From: CAVOJY01 sp963696405
GTDB lineage: Bacteria > Chloroflexota > Limnocylindria > Limnocylindrales > CSP1-4
DNA length: 64,000 bases
Reading direction: 5' to 3'
Assembly: GCA_963696405.1 (NCBI GenBank)
Contig: CAVOJY010000004.1
Span: forward strand, 1 to 64,000
Part shown: in pieces, positions 38,095-47,411 of the stretch
How the letters are laid out: each line of letters opens with the position of its first letter
How positions within the stretch are numbered: position 1 is the first letter of the stretch
Notes under the pieces: generated by a model
Databases searched by the model: none
Told to the model about the DNA's origin: nothing
The model's input: the letters and a program-made list of their open reading frames with translations, nothing else
Program-made: the position numbers and the translations under genes

Positions 38095-38430
38095 ATCTGC
38101 ATCGACGCCATGGAGTACGTGCCGCCCGAGGACTGGCCCGTCGTGCTGGGCACCCTCCGGCGGGCGGTGCGACCGGGCGGGCTCGTCTACCTCACCGTCG
38201 AGGAGATCGATCGAGCGGAGGTCGACCGCGCGTACGCGGACGCGGTCGAGGCGGGCCTGCCGGTCGTCTCCGGCGAGCACCATCGGCGCGGTGGCGGCTA
38301 CCACTTCTACCCGACGCGCGACCAGGTGACCGCCTGGCTCGCCGCGGCCAGGCTGGAGATCGTCGCCGAGGACACCAGTCCCGGCACCAATTACGCCTAC
38401 TGGCATCTCCTGCTCCGCCGTGCCAAGCGG
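38095..38430 (+). pseudogene. SAM-dependent methyltransferase, C-terminal half only
   Basis: The frame AICIDAMEYVPPEDWPVVLG, LRRAVRPGGLVYLTVEEIDR, YHFYPTRDQVTAWLAAARLE, NYAYWHLLLRR is the second half of a class I methyltransferase. Motif I with the SAM-binding glycines is not encoded upstream in any frame. The frame stays open to 38778 but loses protein character after about 38,430. A truncated relic. Confidence 0.65.
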
Positions 38431-38695
38431 GAGACCGCCGGTCACGACGAGGATGTTGTGGCCAGCGCCTGGGCAGACCATCGGCAGGAGCTCGCAGTAT
38501 TTCTCATCCGATCGACCCGGAACCACGATCTTGCCGAGGACATCCCAGGACGCATGCCTCCACCTGCTCCGCGAGGTCCGTCCACGGCGCCGCGGGCGGA
38601 GCTAGAACAAGGGCTCCTCCCCGCAGAGGCGGCGGCGGTTGCCGGCGGAGGCTTCGAGAACGCGCCAAGCGAGGTTGGCCGCGGCACGTCCGCGC
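38431..38695. other. Spacer without recognisable features
   Basis: About 265 bases. Open frames on both strands are compositional; no motif, repeat or terminator seen. Confidence 0.3.
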
Positions 38696-39094
38696 TCAAG
38701 CGTCAGCAGCCCGGCGAAGGCGCTCCAGCTCCCGGCGGAGGCGCTTGCTCGGCCGGCCCTCGCCCCGGACAGCCATGATCCCCGGCCGGACTTCCGTCAC
38801 AACCGGCGGCGGGCTGTGATCCACGTAGCACGTCACGGCGACCGGGGCGCCGACCCGCGACTCGATCGGCCGCACGACCTCGACGATGCGCGCACGGCCG
38901 GCGATCAGCGCGTCGACCCGGTCGCCGGCCTGGACCTTCGTCGACGGCTTCGCAGTGTCCCCGTTCACCAGGACGTGGCCGGCGTCACACAACTGCGTCG
39001 CCGTCGGGCGCGTCTTCACGAGGCGCACCGCGCACAGCCAGCGGTCGATGCGGGTCTCGTCCTTCTTGGGGGGACCGGCCACGCCCGCTAGCAT
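38696..39094 (-). CDS. hslR: S4-domain RNA-binding protein (HslR/Hsp15-like)
   Basis: 132 residues. The S4 domain is at residues 12-60: RIDRWLCAVRLVKTRPTATQ, LCDAGHVLVNGDTAKPSTKV, QAGDRVDAL. A basic C-terminal tail (PSKRLRRELERLRRAADA) is typical of Hsp15, which recycles free 50S subunits carrying nascent chains. The length matches the family. The start could be ATG 39094 or a few codons further in; there is no strong ribosome-binding site. Confidence 0.85.
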   Translation of the reverse strand: MLAGVAGPPKKDETRIDRWLCAVRLVKTRPTATQLCDAGHVLVNGDTAKPSTKVQAGDRVDALIAGRARIVEVVRPIESRVGAPVAVTCYVDHSPPPVVTEVRPGIMAVRGEGRPSKRLRRELERLRRAADA

Positions 39095-39326
39095 CGCACG
39101 GGTCGAGGAGGGCTGCGGTGGCTCAGCGGAGGCTCAGGCACCGACAAGCCCTCCCCAACGGTGGGCACGCTCGATCGCGGGGTTCCGCCGAACCACAGGC
39201 GGCGCGGGCGGTCGACGCTCTCCGTCGTTCGGCCTCCGGTTCAGGCGGGCGCAGTCCGAACCGTGTCGGTGCATCGACTTGACACCCAGGCCGCGCGCCG
39301 CACATCCTCATGGGTTGGGCAGGAGC

Positions 39327-39368
39327 TGGCGCCCCCGGACGGACTCGAACCGCCAATACCAACGCAGC
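39327..39368 (-). other. tRNA-Arg 3'-end fragment (attachment-site-like)
   Basis: 39327-39354 equals the T-arm, acceptor 3' strand and CCA of the tRNA-Arg(CCU) gene at 48.3 kb on the minus strand. The next 14 bases (AATACCAACGCAGC) are the tRNA's own 3' flank but inverted relative to the fragment. No D-arm or anticodon arm is present, so it is not a gene. It looks like a rearranged integration end. Confidence 0.65.
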
Positions 39369-39504
39369 GTTCTCGACTACTACCTCGAGGTGGGTTGAGC
39401 GGCTCCCACCGCGCAGATGGTCGGCCCAGCCGCCCACGGTGGCCCAGACGTGGTGGCGAAACCTATTGCGTTGCCTGCCGGAAACAGTCGCCCTCGCGAC
39501 CGTC
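39369..39504. other. Spacer without recognisable features
   Basis: No coding support; apparent frames here arise from the tRNA-like fragment (39,095-39,326 is likewise empty). Confidence 0.3.
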
Positions 39505-40752
39505 TTACGCCGAACGTTCGACCCGCGATGAAGCGGCGAGGAGGGACTCGAGCGCGTCGGCCGCGGCCGCTGCGCCGCCGGCTGCTGCGAAGGCCGCGGC
39601 AACCCGCTCGGCGCCCGGGCGGAGGTCGATCGCGCGCCGCACGGCCGCTCGCAGCCGGTCGGGACGGAATTGACGGCGTGGCAGCCGAACGCCGGCTCCG
39701 GCGACCTCGACGCGACGAGCCACCTCGGGCTGGTCGCGGCCGAACGGGACGGCAACGACCGGCACGCCATGGGCGAGGGCCTTCTGGGTGATGCCCATCC
39801 CGGCATGACAGACGACACACGCCGCACGTTCGAGCACCGGTGTGTGGGGGACGTAGCGTTCGATGCGGACGTTGGCCGGTGGTGTTGCGGCCGAGGCGTC
39901 CACGTCGGCCGTCGTGACGACGACGTCGAACGGCTCGCCGTCGAACGCCTCGCAGACCACGTCAACAAGCTGGCCATCGTTCTGGAACAGCGTCGAACAC
40001 GTCACCAGGATGAGTGGCCGCTCGATCGCGTCGAGCCAGGCTGGGGTCTCGGCGGGCGGCTCCCAGAGACCAGGCCCAACGAGCCGGACCTTGGGCGACC
40101 AGTCCGACCGCGGGTACTCGAACGGCTCGGCGGTGTAGGCCAGCACGAGTGGGGCGGCCAGGTAGACGTCAGCGATCGTTCGGACTGGGCGCAGCCCGAC
40201 ATCGGCTCGGAGTGGGTTCGTCCAGCGGGCGATGAGGCGCGCGAGCGCGGTGAGCGCAAGGCGCCCCACGGTCGCGTCGCGTGCGCGCCCGACGAGATCG
40301 TGCCGGGGACGCAGCCCGAGGCCGAACGGCGGCGCATCGCGGGACGGCAGCGGCACCGGCGAGACGATCGTGTAAGCCCACGGGAGACCGGACCGCTCGG
40401 CCGCGACTGCCGCTCCCCATGCGCCCTCGTCGATCAGCAGGGCTTCCGGGCGTTCGACCTCGATTGCCCGCTGAAGGTCGCGGAGTTGTGACGGGGCGCG
40501 CTCCCCGAACTGCCCGAGGCCGCGGATCAGGGCCGTGATCGGGGTTCGCGCCCGCCAGTCGTCGGGCGTGAAGCGCTCGATATCCGGTGCCAGTGACCTC
40601 GCATCGAGCCCGGCCGCCTGGAGCCGCTCGACGTCATCTATTCCACAGCGGACCGCCACGCGATGGCCGCGTTTGACGAGCTCCAGCATCGTGGGGACGA
40701 GGGGATACAGGCGACCCGGGACCGCGTCAACGTACACGAGGTAGGAAGCCAT
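39505..40752 (-). CDS. MGT/UGT-family glycosyltransferase (GT1)
   Basis: 415 residues from ATG 40752 behind AAAGGAACG. The N-domain begins MASYLVYVDAVPGRLYPLVP (the usual GHxxP is replaced by GRLYP, so the catalytic His may be lost or displaced). The C-domain donor-binding region is ERYVPHTPVLERAACVVCHA, GMGITQKALAHGVPVVAVPF, GRDQPEVARRVEVAGAGVRL, matching the HxG(x)nP...DQ pattern of macrolide/UDP-sugar transferases. It likely glycosylates a small molecule or lipid. It stands alone, upstream of nothing co-directional. Confidence 0.85.
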   Translation of the reverse strand: MASYLVYVDAVPGRLYPLVPTMLELVKRGHRVAVRCGIDDVERLQAAGLDARSLAPDIERFTPDDWRARTPITALIRGLGQFGERAPSQLRDLQRAIEVERPEALLIDEGAWGAAVAAERSGLPWAYTIVSPVPLPSRDAPPFGLGLRPRHDLVGRARDATVGRLALTALARLIARWTNPLRADVGLRPVRTIADVYLAAPLVLAYTAEPFEYPRSDWSPKVRLVGPGLWEPPAETPAWLDAIERPLILVTCSTLFQNDGQLVDVVCEAFDGEPFDVVVTTADVDASAATPPANVRIERYVPHTPVLERAACVVCHAGMGITQKALAHGVPVVAVPFGRDQPEVARRVEVAGAGVRLPRRQFRPDRLRAAVRRAIDLRPGAERVAAAFAAAGGAAAAADALESLLAASSRVERSA

Positions 40753-40881
40753 CTCACACGTTCCTTTCCACGCTTCGCCCCGCCCGATGAGCGGGCGTCA
40801 AGACCTCCTCTTCCTCGAGGCGGCCCATTGCCACGAGGAAACTCGCGCTCTCCGAGCTGGCTTCGAGGGTGTACGGCCGGC

Positions 40882-43279
40882 CTATTCGTACCTGATCGCG
40901 TCGCCGGGCTTCATGTTGGTGGCGCGTCGGAGAGGGAAGAAGGTCACGATCAGCGTGCCGACCATCGCGAAGACGAGCGACAAGCCGACGTAGATCAGGG
41001 CGTACTTGTCGGGCAGCGTGAGCTTCATCCCGATTGCCATCGCTGCGGCCATGATCTGGTACACGACATAGCCCAGCGGAAGGCCCACGAGCCAGCCCAG
41101 GAACGCCAGGAAGAGTCCTTCCGACGAGAAGACGCGGCGCACATCCTTCGACTGGGCTCCGATGCACCGGAGCATCCCGATCTCCTTGGTGCGGTCCAGG
41201 ATGTTCATCACGAGCGTGCTCATGAGCCCAATGAGCACGATGAGGACCACGATGAAGCTCACCATCAGGAACATGCTGACGATCGTCGTGTTCGAGGCGA
41301 CGTTCTGCGCGGCCGCCACGTAGTTGACCGTGACGTCGGCTTGGTAGCCCAGTGCCGCCAGTGCATCGGCGACCCGGCGGGATGTGGCGTCGATCTCCTG
41401 GTGGTCGCGGCTGCCGGTCTGGATGAAGAAGCCGTTGACGGCATCGCCCTTCTGCAGGACCGCCTGCACCGTCTCCAGGGGGGCGTAGACGAACTGGCCG
41501 TTCTCCGTGAAGGCAGTGTCGATGCCGATGACCTCGAACTTGTGAGCGCCCGTCGCGGTCATGAGTTCGATCGTGTCACCCAGTCCGATGTTCTCGAATC
41601 GGGACAGTGCGTCGCCGATGACCACAACACGTTTGGCTGCCTTGGCTTCGTCCGGAGTCCACCAGCGTCCCTGGCCGTTCTCCAGCAGCGTCTTGTCGAA
41701 GGCGAGCGCCTGTGTGTTCTGCACGTACCCGTAGAGGGGCACGGTGCGGTCGTTGATCTTGGCGACGGTGCGGTAGACCGGCTCGGCCGATTTCACCCCA
41801 TCGATGCCCTCGATGAGGGCGGCCTTGTCGACGGTCATCGGGTTGCCCGGGTTGTCTGCCACGGTCGTCCACAGGTCCCAGGTCCGGACGTCGTAGGCGC
41901 GGACCGTCATGTCGATGAGCCCGTCGCCCTCCGTTGAGCATGGTGAGCACGACGGCGACCGCGAAGGCGACCTGCAGGATCGTCGAGATGCTCCTTCCTT
42001 TGCGGCGGGACGCGTTGCGGATGCCCATCTGGACGGTTGGGGGCATGCCGCGGACGCCCATGAGACTGCGATCGAGGAAGGTGCGGCCGTAGTCAGCCGA
42101 GATGCCATGACTCTCCAGGCCTTCCACGACCGAGACGCGGAGCGTCCGGAAGATCGCCGGCAGCGACGCCAGGACGACGACACCCACGCCGACAGCCAGG
42201 CTGATGCCGACGGTCGGCCAGTTCACGTCGAAGCCCGCATCGAACCCGAAGCTCTGCTTCATGAATGTGCGTTCGACCAGACTCGCGACGACAATTCCGA
42301 GCCCCGCGCCGATGCCCGCCCCAATGAAGCCGATCAGCGCGGAGGTGGTCAGGAAGGACCGGAACACCGTGGCCCGAGTCGCACCGATCGCCTTCATCAT
42401 CGCGATCTCTCGGGTCTGTTCGGAGACCATGGTGTTCATGGTGTTGGCAATGAGGAAGAGGCTCACGAACAGGATCATGAACGCCAGTATCGCCATGAAG
42501 TTCATGATCTGCGAGAAGATCTCCCGACCCTCCCAGAACCCCTCCTCGCGCACGTCGGCCAGGTTGTCGAACGCCACGACCGACGTGTTGGCCACCAGGT
42601 AGTCGCGGATGACCTCCACGGTCTTGGCCATCGCAGCCGGATCGGTGTCCTTCAGGGTGAAGTTCAGGTTCGTGAACCCGGTCCGGCCGCTGATCTGCTC
42701 GATCGCGTCCAGGCTGGTGTAGAAGACGGCCACACCGCCGCGCGTGGCCCCGCTGTGGATGAAGTTCTTGCCGACCCCCGTGACCAGCAGGCGGTTCGTG
42801 GTGCCCGTCGGGTCTTGCACGGTAATGTCGTCGCCCTCGGACAGAGAGATGACGGCGTTGGCTTCGTTGCCCTGGTCGGTCAGGACCTGCATGCCCCGGG
42901 GCACCTCGCCCGAGGTGATGCGGACGACGTCGACCGCTTGATCGGCATAGTCGGGGATGCCGACGAGAAGCGCCCTCTCGCGCCTGCCGCCGATCTCGAT
43001 CGTCACCGGCAGCTCGGCCTGCGGGGACATCTGGTCGACGTTGTCCAGGGACTTCAGATCATTGAGCTGTTGGGCGGTGAGCGGCACATCGGTCACGCGA
43101 ACGCCGATGTTGTGCATCTTCTCGGCTTTGAGCTCCGCTTGGACCGCACGGTCGGCGAGCGGTGTGATCGCGAACAGCCCGATGCCCATCACTCCGAGGG
43201 CCACGGTGATGATCGTGAAGATGGTGCGAGCCCTGCGTCGGGAGAGGTCCTTCCACGACTTCTTCAGCAGTGCTGACAT
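40882..43279 (-). pseudogene. MacB/FtsX-type ABC transporter permease (one frameshift)
   Basis: About 799 residues. It begins MSALLKKSWKDLSRRRARTI-FTIITVALGVMG; then a periplasmic MacB-PCD region (VTDVPLTAQQLNDLKSLDNV), an FtsX block of three helices with SEQTREIAMMKAIGATRATV, a second periplasmic region, and a second FtsX block with LDRTKEIGMLRCIGAQSKDV, ending FPLRRATNMKPGDAIRYE. A single frame change near 41,935 separates the halves. Such 8-helix permeases with a LolD-like ATPase drive extracytoplasmic work such as lipoprotein, antibiotic or toxin export without moving substrate through the membrane. Adjacent upstream ATPase gene: same operon. Confidence 0.85.
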
Positions 43280-43290
43280 GTGGAGACCCC

Positions 43291-43965
43291 TTAGGCCTGG
43301 ACGAGCTGTCCGTCGACGAGCTCCACCTTGTGGCGGGCCTTCGCGGCCAGGGCCGGGCTGTGCGTGACGTAGATGACCGTCTTGCCCTGCCTGTTGAGCT
43401 CGTCGAACAGCTCGAACATGGCGGCCTCGGTCTTGGAGTCCAGGTTGCCGGTGGGTTCGTCGCCGATGAGCACTTTGGGCTCGTTGACGAGCGCCCTGGC
43501 GATCGCGACACGCTGCTGCTGGCCACCAGAGAGCTCCGAGGGGAGGTTGTCGACCTTGTCGCCGAGCCCCACGAGCTCCAGGCGCTCGCGGGCGCGCTCC
43601 TTGCGCTCAGCGACACTCCCGCGCCTGAGGAAGTCCATGGGCAGCATCACGTTCTCGAGCGCGGTCAGTGTCGGGAAGAGCTGGAAGAACTGGAAGACGA
43701 TGCCGACGTTGGCACCCCGCCAGGCGGCGAGCCTGTCTTCCTTCATCTGGTCGATGCGATCCCCTGCGATCGTGACGCTACCGCCGGTGGGCCGGTCGAT
43801 GCCGGTGATCATGTTGAGGATCGTCGACTTGCCCGAACCCGATGGTCCCACGATGGCTACGAGCTGGCCTTCTTCGATGTCGAGATCGACGCCCTTGAGA
43901 GCCTCGAACTCAAGCTTGCCCGTCTTGTACGTCTTCTTCAGATCGCGAAGCTCGATGAGCGACAT
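43291..43965 (-). CDS. ABC transporter ATPase, MacB/LolD type
   Basis: 224 residues. Walker A AIVGPSGSGKSTILN, Q-loop VGIVFQFFQLFPTLTALENV, signature LSGGQQQRVAIARALVNEPK, Walker B VLIGDEPTGNLDSKT, H-loop VIYVTHSPALAAKARH. It pairs with the permease that starts 12 bases downstream. GNLDS is typical of this subfamily. Likely controlled by the TetR protein encoded divergently about 850 bases upstream. Confidence 0.95.
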   Translation of the reverse strand: MSLIELRDLKKTYKTGKLEFEALKGVDLDIEEGQLVAIVGPSGSGKSTILNMITGIDRPTGGSVTIAGDRIDQMKEDRLAAWRGANVGIVFQFFQLFPTLTALENVMLPMDFLRRGSVAERKERARERLELVGLGDKVDNLPSELSGGQQQRVAIARALVNEPKVLIGDEPTGNLDSKTEAAMFELFDELNRQGKTVIYVTHSPALAAKARHKVELVDGQLVQA

Positions 43966-44120
43966 GGACGTGCTCCCTCCGCTGCAGTCCCGCTGCCATG
44001 CTCAGAACCAGTGGGCCGATCTACGGCACGAGCCGTGCCATCCTGATGCCTCCCTCCAGTGCCCGGGTGTTCCCTCGCTTGCGCACCTCGGATTGTCGCA
44101 TGCGAACTGGGTCTCTCGTC

Positions 44121-44189
44121 CCGGTCCCGCGCCAGGGGCAGGCGACGATTCCGGCCTCGGTCGGCCAGTTCGAGCCGCCTTGTCGGGCC
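44121..44189 (+). repeat. A-family repeat, copy 12 (degenerate, outside the main cluster)
   Basis: GGCAGGCGACGATTCCGGCC, CTCGGTCGGCCAGTTCGAGC and CGCCTTGTCGGGCC preserve the order of the family, but the left arm (CCCGGTCCCGCGCCAGG) no longer pairs well. It lies between the small membrane protein and the ABC operon. Confidence 0.5.
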
Positions 44190-44270
44190 ATCTCGGCCAC
44201 CTAGAACCTGCACCATGTACGGGTACTTGCGGGTCTCACCGGCCCTTGCGCCGCACCACCCCGCTGACCG

Positions 44271-44615
44271 TCATCGTTCGGTCCATCCCTTGTTGAGCTG
44301 GCCGGCGATCACGGCCAAGCCGCACGCGATCAGCAGGAGCGCAAAGACGGGAACCTGCAGACCGGCCATGGTGCCGATTCCTGCGAGGAGGGCTCCCGAC
44401 CCGAGGATGACCCCGAACCAGTCCAGCCGCAATCCGATGACCAGCCGCACAACATTGAGGGCAAGAATGAGGAGGCCCAGGCCCACCAGCCAGGTGCCGT
44501 CGGGCAGGCCCGGGATCAGGGCAAGGACCCCGGTCATGAGGAACACAAGTCCCCACCCAATGGCGTCGATCCGCTTGGCGATGTCACGTCCTGCAGCGTT
44601 CATTGCTGTTCCCAT
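44271..44615 (-). CDS. Small LiaI/LiaF-like membrane protein
   Basis: 114 residues; ATG 44615, with GGGGAG ten bases upstream. Four hydrophobic stretches: AIGWGLVFLMTGVLALIPGL, WLVGLGLLILALNVVRLVIG, WFGVILGSGALLAGIGTMAG, VFALLLIACGLAVIAGQ. The 'G-W-G-x-V-F-L-x-G...LPDGTWLVGLGLLILALN' pattern is like the LiaI-LiaF transmembrane region family, often linked to envelope stress. It is co-directional with the ABC exporter genes and divergent from tetR. Confidence 0.65.
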   Translation of the reverse strand: MGTAMNAAGRDIAKRIDAIGWGLVFLMTGVLALIPGLPDGTWLVGLGLLILALNVVRLVIGLRLDWFGVILGSGALLAGIGTMAGLQVPVFALLLIACGLAVIAGQLNKGWTER

Positions 44616-44709
44616 CTCTGTTTCTCCCCTGTGGCTGAGCCACGCTTAGTCGTGCGTCGTAGCTTCCGATCCGCGATGGTCTTCGCACGACCTGACGCGA
44701 ACATAGTAG

Positions 44710-44725
44710 AACGAGCGCTCGCTTT
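44710..44725. promoter_or_regulatory. TetR operator candidate 1
   Basis: CGAGCGCTCG (44712-44721) is a perfect palindrome within AACGAGCGCTCGCTTT. It shares GAGCG-Y-TCGCT with a second site 65 bases away. It lies in the divergent region between tetR and the LiaI-like gene. Confidence 0.6.
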
Positions 44726-44776
44726 CCATGTGCCATTTGGCCCTATTCAGGAAACTACTTCATGGCGATAATCTCA

Positions 44777-44796
44777 AGGCGAGCGTTCGCTCTTGG
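44777..44796. promoter_or_regulatory. TetR operator candidate 2
   Basis: GAGCG-TT-CGCTC (44781-44792) within AAGGCGAGCGTTCGCTCTTG, 28 bases before the tetR start. Same core as candidate 1, so autoregulation is likely. Confidence 0.6.
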
Positions 44797-44819
44797 TAAT
44801 GACAGACGGAGGTTAATCG

Positions 44820-45431
44820 ATGCCGCGCATCTCGGCGCAACGCGAGGAGGCGACCCGCCAGCGGATCCTGAAAGCCGCCCGGCAGGTGTTCGTGGAGAAG
44901 GGCTTCCATCGCGCGAACATCGACGACGTGGTGGCGGCGAGCGGCCTCTCGGTGGGGTCGATCTACGGTTACTTCAAGAACAAGGACGAGCTGATCCGGG
45001 CCAGCATTCTCGCCGCGAACAAGGAGGAGTCGGAGGCGATCCTGGCGGACACACAGGCCGCCGGTTCGATGTGGGAGAGACTCGGCCGCGCGATCCGGGG
45101 CTGGTGGGCCTACACGATCGAGGCGCCCGGTGTGCCGGTCTTCCTCATGGAGGCGTGGGCCGAAGCCTCGCGCCGCCCCGCGATCCGCGAGTTCATGGCC
45201 CTGCGCTACGAGCGGGGCCTGACGGTCACTGGGGTCCTCCTGCACGAGTGCGTCAACCGCGGCGAGCTCCCGGCCGAGCTCGACGTCGATGCGCTCGCGC
45301 GCACGCTCGGCGCCCTCCTCGACGGCATGGTCGTCGAGTACGTGGTAACCGGTGGATTGCTGCGCCGCGCCGACGCGGAGCAGCGCATCCGCTTCGTCAT
45401 GCAGGCCGCGGGCGCCGCCGCGGTCGTGTGA
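44820..45431 (+). CDS. TetR-family transcriptional regulator
   Basis: 203 residues from ATG 44820 behind GGAGGTTAATCG. The N-terminal TetR HTH (residues 10-57) is RQRILKAARQVFVEKGFHRA, NIDDVVAASGLSVGSIYGYF, KNKDELIRASIL. The C-terminal ligand/dimer domain is helical (WERLGRAIRGWWAYTIEAPG). Probably represses itself and the divergent small membrane protein plus ABC exporter in response to a ligand, via the two GAGCG-Y-TCGCT sites. Confidence 0.95.
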   Translation: MPRISAQREEATRQRILKAARQVFVEKGFHRANIDDVVAASGLSVGSIYGYFKNKDELIRASILAANKEESEAILADTQAAGSMWERLGRAIRGWWAYTIEAPGVPVFLMEAWAEASRRPAIREFMALRYERGLTVTGVLLHECVNRGELPAELDVDALARTLGALLDGMVVEYVVTGGLLRRADAEQRIRFVMQAAGAAAVV

Positions 45432-45443
45432 CAGGCGCCTCGG

Positions 45444-45977
45444 TCACTCCTGGCGCCGCACCAGGCGCGGCACCCAGATCCCGATCCCGACCCCGAAGGC
45501 GACGTGGCCGACGAGCATGATCCGGTTGAGGCGGGCGCCTTCACCGGATCGGATGCCGAACGGGCCATACCCGAGCGAGGGGAACAGGACGAGCAGCGGC
45601 AGCACTGAAGTAGCGATCCCGTACGCGACCGCGTACGCGAACCGATGGGTCAGCCGCCCCGGGGCCAGCACGAACACTCCGGCCAGGATCGCGCCGGTGG
45701 CATAGTGCGTGGCGATCCCCAGGGCAAGCTCACCCGGCACCGGCTGCTCGCACGTGATGTCATCGTGCCGCAAGCGCCCGCGCAGGAGCCCGGCTGCCCA
45801 GCGCCCGATGATCTGCGGGTCAAGCCGCTTCGAGGCGAAGGCAGGGCCTCCGATCGCCGCCGCTCCCACCATCGCCGCGTCCATCACCACGGTCGCAAGG
45901 GCGCCGGCGCCGGCCGCGCGGGCAGCCATCCGCAACTCTGGCCTGCCTCCCGACCTACCGCCCAGCACGCTGGTCAT
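45444..45977 (-). CDS. DUF2938-family membrane protein (paralogue 2)
   Basis: 177 residues, close to the protein at 18,540-19,085: both have IIGRWAAGLLRGRLRHDDI, LPLLVLFPSLGYGPFGIRSG and EGARLNRIMLVGHVAFGVGI. Four membrane helices. It converges with tetR (12 bases between stops). Function unknown. Confidence 0.75.
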   Translation of the reverse strand: MTSVLGGRSGGRPELRMAARAAGAGALATVVMDAAMVGAAAIGGPAFASKRLDPQIIGRWAAGLLRGRLRHDDITCEQPVPGELALGIATHYATGAILAGVFVLAPGRLTHRFAYAVAYGIATSVLPLLVLFPSLGYGPFGIRSGEGARLNRIMLVGHVAFGVGIGIWVPRLVRRQE

Positions 45978-46144
45978 CGCGTGTCTATTCTGCGCCGTTT
46001 GCTGTGCCAGGCGAGAGCGTAGGACACACCCCCAGGCTCCACGTCCGGCCCGTCCCCCATTTCTCTGAACATCTGGTCAGCGCCCGCCGTGCAGATCGCA
46101 CGGGGCCGGGTGCAGATCGCGGCGCCGAGAACCGCCGAGGTCAG

Positions 46145-46490
46145 CCAAGCCGTCGCGATCGCCCCTGCCTACTAAGTAGATGAGCAGCGGGATCGCGATG
46201 CGGACCACGTCGAGGGGAAGCTCCACGATGGACTCGCCCTTGAGCGAGAACATCACCACGATGGCGAAGGGGAGGGCGATGAGGGTGATCGGGCTGATCC
46301 GCGGGATGAACCTCTGCTCGTACCAGTCCCCGCCCTTCAGGCGGAGAGGCGCGAAGCGGGTGATCAGTCCGGCCAGGAAGGGGATCCCGAGGTAGACGGA
46401 GACGCTCTTGGCGATCTCCTCGATGGTGATGTTGACCACCGTCCCCTGCAGGCCCAGCCACGTCGGAACCACGGTGGACGGCGGGAACGG
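46145..46490 (-). pseudogene. ACR3-type arsenite efflux permease, internal fragment
   Basis: VPTWLGLQGTVVNITIEEIA, KSVSVYLGIPFLAGLITRFA, RFIPRISPITLIALPFAIVV and MFSLKGESIVELPLDVVRIA then IPLLIYLV are internal ACR3 segments. The first half including the catalytic-type Cys, and the last helices, are missing; flanking sequence in frame is unrelated. A relic of a horizontally acquired arsenic gene. Confidence 0.75.
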
Positions 46491-46789
46491 GCACCTCGGC
46501 GGCAGGGTGCCGCTGCTCACCCAGCGGAAAGAGTTGACAGTCACACCGACCTTCTTCACGCAGGAGGAGTACGATCGGGAAGGATGGCAACAGGCCATCG
46601 ACGCGATCCTGTGCGGCTGGGGGCTCAAGATGGCGTGGGTGAAGGAAGCCCCCACGTCTACCTCTGTGCCGTCGGAGCGGTCGATAGCGCCACGAGGCTT
46701 GGCTACCTCGATCTCGCGTATCGCCCTCGGCAGGGACTTCGCAACCGATCGGGACGCGGCCGAAGCCGCGCTGGCCTGAGGAGGCTCAC
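46491..46789. other. Fragmentary coding-like sequence
   Basis: Plus-strand pieces FFTQEEYDREGWQQAIDAIL and CGWGLKMAWVKEAP, then in another frame VYLCAVGAVDSATRLGYLDL, look protein-like but match no family I know. Probably another broken small gene. Confidence 0.3.
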
Positions 46790-47053
46790 ATGAAGAAGGC
46801 GTACGTCATCGTTGCCACAGTCGCCGGTGGGGCGCTCCTCGCGAAAGCGTTTGCGTCCAGGGTCGGCAAGACGGACCTCGCGGAGCGAATCGCCGCGATG
46901 CCTGACACGTCCCCGCCGAAGTGGATCTTCACGAACGTCACGGCGATCCGAGCGAACACCGAACGCATCCTCGCCCTCCTGGACGAGCAGAGGCCCACCT
47001 CTGCGGGGGAACCACTACCGCCTCCTGAGCCGGAAGCCGCGCGCGAAGCGTGA
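46790..47053 (+). CDS. Small protein with N-terminal membrane helix
   Basis: 87 residues; ATG 46790 behind GAGGAGG. MKKAYVIVATVAGGALLAKA is a signal/anchor helix; the remainder is soluble (WIFTNVTAIRANTERILALL) with a Pro-rich acidic tail. No family recognised. Confidence 0.55.
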   Translation: MKKAYVIVATVAGGALLAKAFASRVGKTDLAERIAAMPDTSPPKWIFTNVTAIRANTERILALLDEQRPTSAGEPLPPPEPEAAREA

Positions 47054-47151
47054 CTCGAACCAGCTCACCACCACCCCAACACCACGGTGCACAGCCAGCG
47101 CACAGGAGGCAGCGGCGCGGCTGATCGACCAGGAATACCCCAAGGGATCAA

Positions 47152-47176
47152 TGAGCGCAGCGCGAGCGGGTGCGGC
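47152..47176 (+). repeat. 25-base direct repeat, left copy
   Basis: Begins TGAGCGCAGCGCGAGCGGGT and ends GCGGC; 24 of 25 bases match 47994-48018. The pair brackets the cupin gene (842 bases apart). Confidence 0.5.
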
Positions 47177-47411
47177 CGATGCCGTTGCCGCCTGAGCCTC
47201 GCTCGTCCTGCCTCAGCGCACCATCGACGCCGCGCGGAGCGAACCGGCGCACCGTCTCGACGTGAACGTGACCTCGCGTTGGGGTCACGAACTCGCTCGT
47301 CGTGAGCAACACGAGCGCCGTGGTCGGCGGAGGGCCGCTGGGTAGAAGCTTGAGCCATAGACGAGAGCGCAACTCGTTTTGAGCCGACATCAGACAAGAG
47401 GAGAAATCACC
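47177..47411. other. Upstream region of the cupin gene
   Basis: About 235 bases; no coding support. A ribosome-binding site GAGGAG (about 47,400) belongs to the cupin gene. Confidence 0.3.

Noticed and set aside
39327..39420. Second tRNA gene at 39.3 kb
   Set aside because: Only the T-arm and acceptor 3' half are present; the upstream half does not fold into D- and anticodon arms.
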